From Bacteroidota bacterium (lineage in GTDB: Bacteria > Bacteroidota > Bacteroidia > 2-12-FULL-35-15): a DNA stretch of 64,000 nucleotides. The notes beneath the pieces are model-generated. The model was not told the origin of the DNA and made no database searches. It saw nothing but the letters and a program-made list of their open reading frames with translations. A program made the translations under genes and the position numbers. Of the stretch, positions 36,954-45,761 are shown one piece after another (position 1 is the stretch's first letter; each line of letters starts with the position of its first letter). The stretch lies in the NCBI GenBank assembly GCA_947479085.1, contig CANJYB010000001.1, positions 1-64,000 on the forward strand, written 5' to 3'.

Positions 36954-37022
36954 TTAGGGCGGGCATATTACCACTTCGTAGTTCACTGTCTTCCTGCCCA
37001 CACGCGGTATCTTTTTTTTCAT
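36954..37022 (-). CDS. Possible 22-codon ORF behind an unusually strong ribosome-binding site
   Basis: On the minus strand GGAGGAGGTG sits directly before an ATG (37020-37022), a textbook Shine-Dalgarno rarely seen in this phylum, followed by 22 codons MKKKIPRVGRKTVNYEVVIC plus two prolines and a TAA. Just past the stop, GCCC and GGGC pair around an AT-rich loop. The rest of the 36925-37194 stretch shows an AATCCGG/CCGGATT hairpin near 37038-37056 and no other gene. It could equally be chance in a purine-rich region. Confidence 0.3.
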   Translation of the reverse strand: MKKKIPRVGRKTVNYEVVICPP

Positions 37023-37194
37023 CACCTCCTCCCTCCGAATCCGGTCCTTTCCGGATTTGGAGGTTAACACTTCTTAATAACTGTCCAATCAAAAAAAAGG
37101 ATACTTCGCGCGGGTCAGGCGCAGCCTGATAGCCTACCACTTTTAATAACCTTTTAGCCAATACCCGCAAAAAAATAAAATTACTCTCTTATTC

Positions 37195-37570
37195 AGAAAC
37201 CTCCCAGCAATTTCAGAAATCAACCTGTAGTTTCAGCCACCACCCAAAAGTTTCAAATAACACCCCAAACAGGTGAAATCACCTCAAAATAGTATAAAAT
37301 CACTAGCGAGCGGCAAGAAATTACTCGCGAGAGCGAAGAAATCACTCTCGAGAAAGAAAAAATCACTCGTGAGCACGAAGAAATCGCTCGTGAGCCCAAA
37401 GAAATGACCCTCGAGAACGAAGAAATCACTCGTGAGCGCGAAGAAATTAACTTTTTTGGCAATAAATCACCCATGAGTGCGAAGAAATCACTCGTGAGCG
37501 AGAAGAAATCACCCCGCAGTTTCAGAAATTACTCCACAGTTTCAGAAATCACCTCTCAGTTTCAAAAAAC
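37195..37570. repeat. 21-bp tandem array, about 17 units, with palindromic cores
   Basis: Eight core units start at 37281, 37302, 37323, 37344, 37365, 37386, 37407 and 37428, each exactly 21 bp apart, most carrying CTCGCGAG, CTCGAG or CTCGTGAG followed by gaagaaatcac. On both sides the array continues with a cagtttcagaaatcac word at 20-21 bp spacing. Three units (37449, 37511 and 37531) are 20 bp long and break any reading frame, which argues against coding. It ends about 90 bp before the C45 gene. Confidence 0.9.
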
Positions 37571-37633
37571 CTCTTTTTTAAAAACCTCATAAAAAGCTAA
37601 ACAACTTTGATTCCCCATCCTTTCAATATTTCC

Positions 37634-37641
37634 TATCTTTG
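37634..37641 (+). promoter_or_regulatory. Promoter -7 element of the C45 gene
   Basis: TATCTTTG fits TAnnTTTG and lies 18 bp before ATG 37660. A TTTG at 37606-37609 is 24 nt upstream, longer than the usual 20, so the match is only partial. Confidence 0.5.
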
Positions 37642-37659
37642 CACCCCTTTTAAAACCTG

Positions 37660-39342
37660 ATGACACGATTAAAAAAGATTTTCCGCTGGCTGTTTTACTC
37701 CTTTTTTGTATTCACCGATTTTGTATTCCTGTTTTTAGTCTGGTTTATAATAGCAGTAACCATAAAAATACCTTCACCAAAGGATACAAGCGTTTTGAAA
37801 TTGAACATAACAGAAGTAGCTCCCGATTTTTATACCATCAATAATAACTGGATTAAAAAAAGTGATTCCGGTTTATGGGAAATATATGTGGAAGGCGATG
37901 GTTTCGAACGAGGGGTAATAGAAGGTAAACTGAATAAAGAACTTGCCGAAAAGCAGGAAATAGCTTTTGTAAATCAATTGAAAAAAATGATTCCTTCTCA
38001 GGGAATGCTCAATTACCTTAAGTTTTTTATTGCCTTTTTTAATCGCCATCTCGACCAATATGTGATAGATGAATACAAGGAAGAAATTTACGGAGAATCT
38101 CTTTTTGCCTCCGATAAGTTTGATTTCATTGCACCAAAATATTACCGGATGCTAAATTATCATGCTGCACACGATATAGGTCATGCACTTCAAGACAAGA
38201 ACATGGTGGTGGGTTGCACTGCCTTTGGTGCCTGGGCCGACAAGACAGATGATGGTAGTTTACTGATTGGAAGAAACTTCGATTTTTTTGTTGGTGATGA
38301 ATTTGCAGAAGATAAACTCATCAATTTTGTAAAGCCAAAAGAAGGTTATAAGTTGATGATGATTTCATGGGCCGGCATGATAGGCACTGTTTCCGGGATG
38401 AACGAGAAAGGATTAACAGTTACCATTAATGCTTCCAAGTCGGAAATACCTGCCGGTGCAGCAACACCTATTTCTATTGTGGCAAGAGAAATATTGCAGT
38501 ATGCTAAAAACATTGATGAAGCTTATGCCATAGCACAAAAGAGAAAGACTTTTGTTTCGGAATCCATTATGATAGGTTCGCTGGCAGATAACCGCACCGC
38601 AACAATTGAAAAGACACCATCCAAAACAGAGCTTTTTAATTCTCCAAATACAGATTACATAGTATGTGCTAATCACTACCAGGGAAAGGCTTTTGAAAAT
38701 GATAAAGTAAATTTATTAAATATCGAAAAGAGTTCATCCAATTATCGTTTTAAACATTTGAATCAATTGATTAATCAATATCCGAAAATTAGTGTTGCAG
38801 ATGCTGCTGCTATATTGCGCAACAGGAAAGGATTGGATGGAAGAGATATAGGCATGGGGAATGAAAAATCCCTGAACCAGTTAATCGCTCATCATTCCGT
38901 CATATTCAAACCATCCATGTTGCAGGTTTGGGTTTCTACTAATCCGTTTCAATTAGGGCAATTCATTTGCTATGATTTGAATAAGGTGTTTGCAGAATCG
39001 CCAGCATTAAAGGAAAAGCGGGAGTTGTATGAAAAGCCGTTAAATATTCCTGCTGATAGTTTTTTATTTTCAAAAGAATACAAGGAATTTGTTTCTTATA
39101 AAAAATTCAGGGAGGCTTTTAAATTTGCACACAAACATAAAATCCATTTTGATTTGGATTCAAAAACTATTGCTACTTTCATCAGCTCAAATCCTGAATA
39201 TTATGAAACGTATTTTCTGTTAGGAAATTATTTTAAAGATGAAAATAAAAAGGAAGAAGCAAATAAATATTATAACATTGCCTTGACAAAAGAAATAACA
39301 ACGGTGCAGGATAAGGAAGCAATTCAAAATTCAATTAAATAA
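37660..39342 (+). CDS. C45 family autoproteolytic acyltransferase/hydrolase
   Basis: 560 residues. A single membrane segment (about 14-35) anchors a large domain of the Ntn-hydrolase superfamily. Cys186 in VVGCTAFGAWADK is the likely N-terminal nucleophile after self-cleavage, followed by LLIGRNFDF and SWAGMIGTVSGMNEKGLTV, typical of the acyl-CoA:6-aminopenicillanate acyltransferase (C45) group. The C-terminal 60 residues look like a TPR-type helical pair. Substrate unknown; it may form or cleave an amide or ester. It is followed by acpS after 31 bp, which suggests work on ACP-derived acyl groups. Confidence 0.85.
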   Translation: MTRLKKIFRWLFYSFFVFTDFVFLFLVWFIIAVTIKIPSPKDTSVLKLNITEVAPDFYTINNNWIKKSDSGLWEIYVEGDGFERGVIEGKLNKELAEKQEIAFVNQLKKMIPSQGMLNYLKFFIAFFNRHLDQYVIDEYKEEIYGESLFASDKFDFIAPKYYRMLNYHAAHDIGHALQDKNMVVGCTAFGAWADKTDDGSLLIGRNFDFFVGDEFAEDKLINFVKPKEGYKLMMISWAGMIGTVSGMNEKGLTVTINASKSEIPAGAATPISIVAREILQYAKNIDEAYAIAQKRKTFVSESIMIGSLADNRTATIEKTPSKTELFNSPNTDYIVCANHYQGKAFENDKVNLLNIEKSSSNYRFKHLNQLINQYPKISVADAAAILRNRKGLDGRDIGMGNEKSLNQLIAHHSVIFKPSMLQVWVSTNPFQLGQFICYDLNKVFAESPALKEKRELYEKPLNIPADSFLFSKEYKEFVSYKKFREAFKFAHKHKIHFDLDSKTIATFISSNPEYYETYFLLGNYFKDENKKEEANKYYNIALTKEITTVQDKEAIQNSIK

Positions 39343-39373
39343 TTTAGCAATTAAACAATACAGCAATTTAAAA

Positions 39374-39745
39374 GTGATAATCGGTTTAGGAACAGACATA
39401 GCAGAAGTAGGGCGTATTGCTAAAAGTATTGAAAATAGTGCTTTTAGAGACAAAGTGTTTTCGAAAACGGAAATTGATTATTGTGAAACCAAAACCAATA
39501 AAGCAGAAAATTATGCTGCACGATTTGCCGCCAAGGAAGCTTTTTTTAAAGCATTAGGTACGGGTTGGCGTGGATTAATGGCGTTCAATGAAGTGGAAGT
39601 AGTGAACGATGAATTGGGAAAACCAACTATCAATTTATTAGGCAAGGCAATAGACATTTTAACAGAAAGGAAAATTAAAACCATTCACATCTCTCTTTCG
39701 CATACCAGGGAAATGGCAATGGCTACAGTTATCCTGGAGGATTAA
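39374..39745 (+). CDS. acpS: Holo-[acyl-carrier-protein] synthase
   Basis: 123 residues; transfers 4'-phosphopantetheine from CoA to acyl carrier protein. It starts IIGLGTDIAEVGRI with the metal-ligand Asp in GTDIAEV, and has FAAKEAFFKALGTGWRG, the second signature. The start is a GTG at 39374, placed where the family normally begins. A 33-nt perfect palindrome lies 11 bp after the stop. Confidence 0.95.
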   Translation: MIIGLGTDIAEVGRIAKSIENSAFRDKVFSKTEIDYCETKTNKAENYAARFAAKEAFFKALGTGWRGLMAFNEVEVVNDELGKPTINLLGKAIDILTERKIKTIHISLSHTREMAMATVILED

Positions 39746-39755
39746 ATATTAACTA

Positions 39756-39788
39756 ACCCCTGTCAGGGTTTCAAACCCTGACAGGGGT
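39756..39788. repeat. 33-nt perfect palindrome (dispersed repeat)
   Basis: The left arm ACCCCTGTCAGGGTTT and right arm AAACCCTGACAGGGGT are exact reverse complements around a single C. A decayed copy lies at 47371-47409. It lies 11 bp after acpS and lacks a T tract, so a palindromic intergenic element is likelier than a terminator, although it could stabilise the mRNA end. Confidence 0.85.
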
Positions 39789-39845
39789 ATTATACACTTT
39801 AATAAATAATTTATAAAGTTATATTCGTAATTCGCAGTAGAAAGC

Positions 39846-41132
39846 ATGATACCGGAAATAGAGACAAAATCATTTGCAGAACAAAAACAATTCCAGGAAA
39901 CAAAGTTGCCGGAATTACTAAACTATGTAAACAAACATTCAAAATTTTATTCCGATTTATTTAAGAAAAATAATATTGATATTTCCAGCATCAAAACACT
40001 GGAAGACCTGCAACAAATTCCGGTAACCACCAAGGACGATATTCAAAAACGAAACGATGATTTTGTTTGTGTTTCTCAAAATAAAATCATTGATTATATC
40101 ACTACTTCCGGCACACTTGGCGATCCTGTATTGTTTCCAATGACAGATAAAGACCTCGACAGGTTGGCTTATAATGAATGTATTTCTTTTCAATGTGCCG
40201 ATTCTACAGGCGATGATATATTCCAGTTAATGACCACATTAGACAAACGGTTTATGGCGGGGCTGGCATACTTTCTTGGAATCAGAAAACTGGGAGCAGG
40301 TGTGGTGAGGGTAGGAGGAGGGATTCCCGAACTGCAATGGGATACCATCAAAAGAATTAATCCTACAGCATTTGTTACAGTTCCTTCTTTTCTTTTAAAA
40401 CTGATAGAATACGCGGAAGCAAACAATATAGATTATAAAAACACCAGTATTACCAAGGCCATTTGTATCGGAGAATCTTTACGTAACCAGGATTTCTCGC
40501 TCTCCACACTAGGGCAGCGCATACAGGATAAATGGAATATTAAACTTTATTCCACGTACGCTTCCACGGAGATGAGTGCAGCATTTACTGAGTGCAGTGC
40601 TGGTTTGGGAGGTCATCATCATCCTGAACTTGTTATTGTTGAATTTCTTGACGAAGAAAATCAACCGGTAAAAGAAGGGGATGCCGGGGAGGTAACTATT
40701 ACCACATTAGGTGTGGAAGGCATGCCATTGCTACGATTTAAAACCGGTGATTTATGCCATCATTATACAGAAGCATGCAGTTGCGGAAGAACAACCATTC
40801 GCCTTGGACCTATAGTGGGCAGAAGAAAACAAATGATAAAATACAAAGGCACTACTTTATACCCGCCTGCATTGTATGATATTTTAAATAATATAGAGGG
40901 AGTAAAAAACTACGTAGTAGAAGTATTTACTAACGAAATTGGGACCGATGAAATATTGATTCGGATAGGTTGCGATGCAATTCCTGAACATTTTGAAAAA
41001 GATATAAAGGACCACTTTCGGGCTAAACTTCGTGTGGCCCCGCAAATAAAATTTGAAGAAGTAGATGTAATAAATAAAATTCAATTTCCCGAATTAAGCA
41101 GAAAACCAGTTGTGTTTTTCGATAAGCGATAA
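39846..41132 (+). CDS. Phenylacetate-CoA ligase family (PaaK-like) adenylating enzyme
   Basis: 428 residues of the adenylate-forming superfamily. The phosphate-binding loop is DYITTSGTLGDPVLFPMT (about 80-97), YSTYASTEMSAAFTEC corresponds to the A5 motif, and LLRFKTGDLCHH and GRRKQMIKYKG to A7-A8. A CSCGRTTIRLG segment gives possible zinc-binding Cys residues typical of this group. It activates an aromatic or acyl carboxylate to an adenylate and CoA or ACP thioester. Placement after acpS favours a pigment or lipid pathway over phenylacetate catabolism, whose other genes are absent. Confidence 0.85.
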   Translation: MIPEIETKSFAEQKQFQETKLPELLNYVNKHSKFYSDLFKKNNIDISSIKTLEDLQQIPVTTKDDIQKRNDDFVCVSQNKIIDYITTSGTLGDPVLFPMTDKDLDRLAYNECISFQCADSTGDDIFQLMTTLDKRFMAGLAYFLGIRKLGAGVVRVGGGIPELQWDTIKRINPTAFVTVPSFLLKLIEYAEANNIDYKNTSITKAICIGESLRNQDFSLSTLGQRIQDKWNIKLYSTYASTEMSAAFTECSAGLGGHHHPELVIVEFLDEENQPVKEGDAGEVTITTLGVEGMPLLRFKTGDLCHHYTEACSCGRTTIRLGPIVGRRKQMIKYKGTTLYPPALYDILNNIEGVKNYVVEVFTNEIGTDEILIRIGCDAIPEHFEKDIKDHFRAKLRVAPQIKFEEVDVINKIQFPELSRKPVVFFDKR

Positions 41133-41209
41133 ACGGAGTTTGTCATTTCAATTATTATTCTGCTTTTGTAATAGCTAAATAAAGTATTGATAATTTTAAT
41201 CAAACTAAA

Positions 41210-41901
41210 ATGAAAATACTAAAATTGCTGGCATTTCCTTTACTTTTTTACATTTACATTAAACTCAGCCAACTCCCAAGACATCAAACAATTCGACAAA
41301 ACTCTTTCCTTTTTATCAAGACAAATCAAATTGAACATCACCTATATTTATGTTGGAATGATGGTGGGTAAAAAGAAGAGGGTGATTATAAAAAGAGAAG
41401 ATAGATTATTACAATAAAAAGAAAGCAGGACACGGTAAAGTGTTGGGAAAAAATGGATTAACAATCGTTCGAAAATTTAGGAACCAAAGTTCGAAGAGAT
41501 GATAAATCGGATGTTAGTTAAAGGGAAAGGAACAGCTTTAAGAGATGTCACAAATGCAAAATACACTATCCAGCTAAAATCAGTTGTGATAGAGCCTGGT
41601 GTAAATCCTTTAGCCATGCAGTTAAGTTCATATTTCAATATTTAAATAGCCTATATTGAAACTTCTACTGGAAAGATAATTTCAAAAAGGTTTAATGGAG
41701 GTTGTGGAAGGAATAAAGGTAAATGATGATGAATATGACTTTAATGCTTCAGGCAGGGGAGGTGAGTGTTATGCTAAAACCGGAAAAACAGTTGGAGAAT
41801 CTATTGTGGAGGCAAATAGAAAATTATTTTCAGGTCAAAATATTGTTTTTTTATACCCTTTGGGAAAAAAGGATGGGAAGGAACTTTTTTCCCTTCTGTA
41901 A
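41210..41901 (+). pseudogene. Decayed copy of the secreted-protein family at 24.2-25.6 kb
   Basis: No frame is open across it, but pieces in shifted frames align in order with the genes at 24192-24827 and 24947-25567. ATG 41210 begins a signal-peptide-like stretch; after a frameshift comes SQDIKQFDKTLSFLSRQIKL and NITYIYVGMMVGK; after another comes DYYNKKKAGHGKV; then EPKFEEMINRML and VTNAKYTIQLKSVVIEPG; then IAYIETSTGK. At least three frameshifts or stops are needed. It fills the 41133-41967 gap. Confidence 0.8.
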
Positions 41902-41915
41902 TGGAATTAATTAAA

Positions 41916-41923
41916 TATATTTG
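41916..41923 (+). promoter_or_regulatory. Promoter -7 element of the 542-residue secreted protein gene
   Basis: TATATTTG, a perfect TAnnTTTG, lies 45 bp before ATG 41968. No TTTG occurs 20 nt upstream. Confidence 0.45.
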
Positions 41924-41967
41924 CACTTTAAAGTTAAAAATTAAAATAATTCTTAAAACTGACAAAA

Positions 41968-43596
41968 ATGAAAATTAAATTTCTATTTATTTGTTTTGTT
42001 GCAATTTATTTTTCAGCAAATGCTCAAAAAGTGACAAATGGTCCTGAATTGGATAATGATCGCGACTGTAAAATGAATCGTATGTTGACGGGAGAAGGTG
42101 ATAGCTTTTATACCTATCGTATCCGTTCAAAAGGAAAAGGAACTTCTTACTTTGTTGAAAAGTATGACAAGGCGTCACTGAAACCAACCTTTTCCAAAGA
42201 GGTGGAAATAGAAGAAGACAGACTTACCAAAGTGGAGGATGTGGAGTATGCTTCTGATAATGTATATATTTTTATACGGGAATATGATAAAAAGGCTCAA
42301 AAGATGACCTTGTATTACCGCACTGTTTCTTCAAAAGGAGCAGTATCCCCTAAATTTGTAGAGATGTTGAACGTGAAAACAGATCATTACGAGTTTGTTG
42401 ATTTCGACATTTATGTCAGCCCTAATAAATCTAAATTTCTTGTAAAAGCCTGTTATAAATCTAGTAAGGACGAAGATTACAAAACTGATTTTATTTCATT
42501 TGACAGTAAATCAATGAAAAAAGGATTTTCCAAAACTGTTGATCAGAAATTATTTACTTCCCAGTCTGTCGTGTTAAGTTTTTTCTTTGGAGCAACATTC
42601 AATTTCAGAGCAAGTAGTGAGTTCATTGGATTAATGTTTGATGATGCAGATAATATTTATTACGGTTATAGTTATATGGATAAAGCATCAAACGAAAAAA
42701 ATAAGATTTACAAACTGGCAGTAGGAATTTTGGCAGCCAAAGACAATGCCGTTAAAACAGTGGAGTTGGTTTTTGATGATAATTACTATGTGGGAGATGT
42801 TGAATTTTCGAAATCAAATGAAAATCAAATTGTAGTTGGAGGCTTTTTAAAAGACGTAATCGAACGTAAAGGAAGAGATTTGGTAAAAGTTGGCATTTTC
42901 AGTTTCACTGTTGACCTTGCAAAAAATGCAGTTGCATCTAAAACTGTTAAATTGTTTGATGATAAAATTTTATATGCTTTAGAATCAAATCCCAAAAGAG
43001 CACAATACTTTAAATACAAGTTGGACTATATGATGCCAATTGGTCCGGATATTTATTATGTTGGAGAGCAATACAGAGAACAACAGGTTACCACTTATAA
43101 TTCAAATGGAGGTTCTTCAACGCATTGGGATTATGAATACATGGATGTAATTATCGCAAAACTTAATACGAAAGGGGAATTTGAATGGGTTAAAAACACC
43201 CCTTTGCGTATTGAAATGACGCTTAGTTCTCCACATGTTTTTAAGCAGTACATTGCAGTGGCAAGCGGTCAGAATATTAACATTTTAAATGATGAGCATC
43301 CAAAGAACATGGAACGATATGCGAAAACTGATTTCGAACCAAAGGATTTGAAAGGAATGAATGGTATTCATGGAACTAATTTTGTTTGTTCTTCTGTTCC
43401 AATTGGTAATGGTCAAATTAAACACAAACTTATTTTTGAAAACGATACCTATTGTTTTGCCCCAATTCAGGAAAAAAATATAGCCTTTATGCCTCCTGCT
43501 GATACAGAGAATTTTGTAAAAGGAACGGATAATGAAATATACATATATACCGAGGACAGAGGACGAGATAGATTTTCAAAGATTACTTTTGAGTAG
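41968..43596 (+). CDS. Secreted protein of unknown function, 542 residues
   Basis: A signal peptide (MKIKFLFICFVAIYFSANAQ) precedes a long beta-rich protein with repeated blade-like strands such as NVYIFIREYDKKAQKMTLYYR, NENQIVVGGFLKDVI and PDIYYVGEQYREQQ, compatible with a beta-propeller. It has a late VIIAKLNTKGEFEWVKNTPL segment often seen in Bacteroidota propeller-like secreted proteins. No T9SS sorting domain. It has its own promoter element and a strong terminator, so it is a single transcript. Function unknown. Confidence 0.8.
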   Translation: MKIKFLFICFVAIYFSANAQKVTNGPELDNDRDCKMNRMLTGEGDSFYTYRIRSKGKGTSYFVEKYDKASLKPTFSKEVEIEEDRLTKVEDVEYASDNVYIFIREYDKKAQKMTLYYRTVSSKGAVSPKFVEMLNVKTDHYEFVDFDIYVSPNKSKFLVKACYKSSKDEDYKTDFISFDSKSMKKGFSKTVDQKLFTSQSVVLSFFFGATFNFRASSEFIGLMFDDADNIYYGYSYMDKASNEKNKIYKLAVGILAAKDNAVKTVELVFDDNYYVGDVEFSKSNENQIVVGGFLKDVIERKGRDLVKVGIFSFTVDLAKNAVASKTVKLFDDKILYALESNPKRAQYFKYKLDYMMPIGPDIYYVGEQYREQQVTTYNSNGGSSTHWDYEYMDVIIAKLNTKGEFEWVKNTPLRIEMTLSSPHVFKQYIAVASGQNINILNDEHPKNMERYAKTDFEPKDLKGMNGIHGTNFVCSSVPIGNGQIKHKLIFENDTYCFAPIQEKNIAFMPPADTENFVKGTDNEIYIYTEDRGRDRFSKITFE

Positions 43597-43612
43597 ATTT
43601 TTTTCATGAAAT

Positions 43613-43654
43613 AAAAACTCCCGAACTACTTATTGGTTTGGGAGTTTTTATTTT
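43613..43654 (+). terminator. Intrinsic terminator
   Basis: AAAAACTCCC (43613-43622) pairs perfectly with GGGAGTTTTT (43640-43649), the inner GAAC/GTTT extending it, followed by TTTTT-A-TTTT. It lies 17 bp after the stop of the secreted-protein gene. Confidence 0.9.
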
Positions 43655-43688
43655 AAAAAACTTAATAACAGGTACAAATTTTAATTAG

Positions 43689-44138
43689 GCAAAAAAATCA
43701 ATTATTGCCGGAGGGATTAAACTTTTTAGTAAAGGATGCGTTGCTCCTTTTGGTACTTATGTAAAATTAGAGTTAACTGTTTTCAGAGAAACTGTTACAT
43801 ACGATAACAAGAATTTTTACGTAAATGATTATTATAATACTACTGGTTCAAATTCTGCTGAAGTAAAAGTGGAAGAGGGTGCAGGAGTTTACAGGTACCA
43901 AAATTTTTCGTTGGCCTTTACTAAGGGGACAGAAAGAGTGTTTTTCGATAAGCTGGTTATTGATTAAGGACTGCGTATCGCATTTGCCCCAATGGCTTTC
44001 GGTATGGGAGTAATTAATTTTGGTGATGGGAATGAGACAACATCAATGGTTCAGGATTATAGAGTACGTTCTAATTACCGCTTATTTCGGGAACAGCTTA
44101 TTAATTTCCATTTTGGAATAGGCTTTTTGGCATTTTAA
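43689..44138 (+). pseudogene. Beta-barrel-like gene remnant with an in-frame stop
   Basis: A single 150-codon frame without a start, interrupted by one TAA after KLVID. Before it are alternating strands such as TYVKLELTVFRETVTYDN and YRYQNFSLAFTKGTE; after it GLRIAFAPMAFGMGVINFGD and YRLFREQLINFHFGIGFLAF to the true stop. The pattern and the terminal Phe suggest an outer-membrane beta-barrel or a conserved secreted protein that lost its 5' end. The frame is otherwise intact, so the decay is recent or the TAA is a single error. Confidence 0.65.
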
Positions 44139-45731
44139 TTATTTAGGTAATTTATAATTACTTATAGTCGACAAAACATTTCTTTTCAGTATACTTACGC
44201 TGGTGATAACCCCTGAAAACATGGCTGCCCCCAAACCGACACAAACAATATCCTGCCCGGTTAAAAATAGGTTTTTATAATTTGTTTTTGCTCTTAATTG
44301 AAGCAAATCGAAACGTTCTGGTGTATGTTCTAATCCGTAAATTTCTCCATGCTCATAATTGCAAAAATGTTTTGTGGATAATGGAGTAGATAATTCACAT
44401 ACTTCTACTTTGCCTCTTATCTGGGGTAAAATCACATATAATTTTTCAAGCAGGATATTCTTTATTTCTTCTTTTTTCATCTCGTATTCATCTCCCCGGT
44501 GCTGCCATTTGTCATTTTCCCATTTTTTCATCCAATCGAAAGGATAGGAACCAATAACTTGTATGGTTGCAGTTCCAGGATGTTTAACTTGGTAATTCGG
44601 GTCTTTCGAAGAAGGGAAAGAAACGTAAGAAAGAGGTGACGTGCTGTCAACTGTTGCCAGATGTGTGTTCTGAAATACATCTAATTCATAACTATCATAC
44701 AACCATATATTATGCTTAGGTAAATTTAATGCTTTGTCTGTTGCATTCAATCCAACATAAATACAAACATGAGAAATGGATGGTTTTATTTTATTGAGTT
44801 CAATCGTGTTTTCCTTTTTTTGGAATTCTTTCGGAATTAATTTATTAAATGTATTATGTGCCCCTGCATTGCTTACTATATTGGTTGCATGAAGCTTGTC
44901 CCCGTTTTCAAGTTCTACACCTGTGGCCTTATTGTTTTCAATTATAATTTTTTTGACCGCAGCCTTAACAGCAATCTTTCCACCATTACTTTCTATTACT
45001 TCTGTCAGACAATTATGAATAGAAGATGCCCCACCAACCGGATAATTCCCTCCTTCCAGGAAATGTTCTACAATCATTCCATGAACAGCAAAGCTGCTTT
45101 TCTTTGGAGATAATCCATAATTTCCACATTGGGCGCATAATACAGCCATTAACTTTTCGTTGGAAGTAAGTTTGCGAATTACATCGTAAGTGGTTTGCCT
45201 TGAATAAACATAAAATTTCTTTCTCAGGAAATAACCCAACGTTTTACTTAACCAGAAGGGCATCGTGCGCTCTGCAAAAAACATGGTATAATTCCTGCCG
45301 ATTTCTTTAATGAGATCATAATAAATCCGGATGGCTTTTTCTTCTTCAGGAAAATAAGCAATCATTTGGTTGATTTGGTTTTCCCTTCCTTTCAAAAAAT
45401 TGTAAGTATCACCTTCTATTATAGCCTGGTCGTAAACATCACCCATGTCGTTCCATTTGAGTTTACCATCAGAGATGTAATCAAACGATTTTTTTAAAAG
45501 ACTGTCTTCTACATTTACCTGACCCACATAATGCACCCCTACATCCCATTCAAATTTTTTACGTTTGAATGTGTGCGTGAACCCGCCAATGACGTAGTGT
45601 TTTTCAAGAACAAGTACCTTTTTTTTTGCTTTAGAAAGGATAGCTGCGGTAGTTAATCCACCAATTCCTGAGCCAATGATGATTGCATCATAAGTGGTCT
45701 TAGTAAGTTCGGGAGAATAGAGATTCTTCAA
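44139..45731 (-). CDS. FAD-dependent oxidoreductase, RetSat/CrtI-like
   Basis: 530 residues. The dinucleotide-binding motif YDAIIIGSGIGGLTTAAIL (about 14-32) is followed by VLEKHYVIGGFTHTFKRKKF and WDVGVHYVGQV, a pattern close to all-trans-retinol 13,14-reductases and carotenoid desaturases. The C-terminal FAD-binding segment contains LFLTGQDIVCVGLGAAMFSG. The enzyme would desaturate or saturate a polyene or isoprenoid chain. It lies 30 bp downstream of a second CrtI-like gene, so both are probably in one message. Confidence 0.85.
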   Translation of the reverse strand: MKNLYSPELTKTTYDAIIIGSGIGGLTTAAILSKAKKKVLVLEKHYVIGGFTHTFKRKKFEWDVGVHYVGQVNVEDSLLKKSFDYISDGKLKWNDMGDVYDQAIIEGDTYNFLKGRENQINQMIAYFPEEEKAIRIYYDLIKEIGRNYTMFFAERTMPFWLSKTLGYFLRKKFYVYSRQTTYDVIRKLTSNEKLMAVLCAQCGNYGLSPKKSSFAVHGMIVEHFLEGGNYPVGGASSIHNCLTEVIESNGGKIAVKAAVKKIIIENNKATGVELENGDKLHATNIVSNAGAHNTFNKLIPKEFQKKENTIELNKIKPSISHVCIYVGLNATDKALNLPKHNIWLYDSYELDVFQNTHLATVDSTSPLSYVSFPSSKDPNYQVKHPGTATIQVIGSYPFDWMKKWENDKWQHRGDEYEMKKEEIKNILLEKLYVILPQIRGKVEVCELSTPLSTKHFCNYEHGEIYGLEHTPERFDLLQLRAKTNYKNLFLTGQDIVCVGLGAAMFSGVITSVSILKRNVLSTISNYKLPK

Positions 45732-45761
45732 TTAGGTTTTATTTGCACTCATTACAACAAA

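Noticed and set aside
36925-37170. Minus-strand frame of 81 residues downstream of gatC
   Set aside because: Atypical composition, no family resemblance and passes through hairpins; a shorter ORF in another frame with a better start site fits equally well.
37195-37570. CRISPR array
   Set aside because: Unit length is 21 bp with no spacer of unique sequence between repeats, units are degenerate, and no cas gene is present. The same holds for the other arrays.
37253-37592. Frames of 73 and 62 residues on both strands
   Set aside because: Array-derived; 20-bp units change the frame inside them, so no coding constraint is visible.
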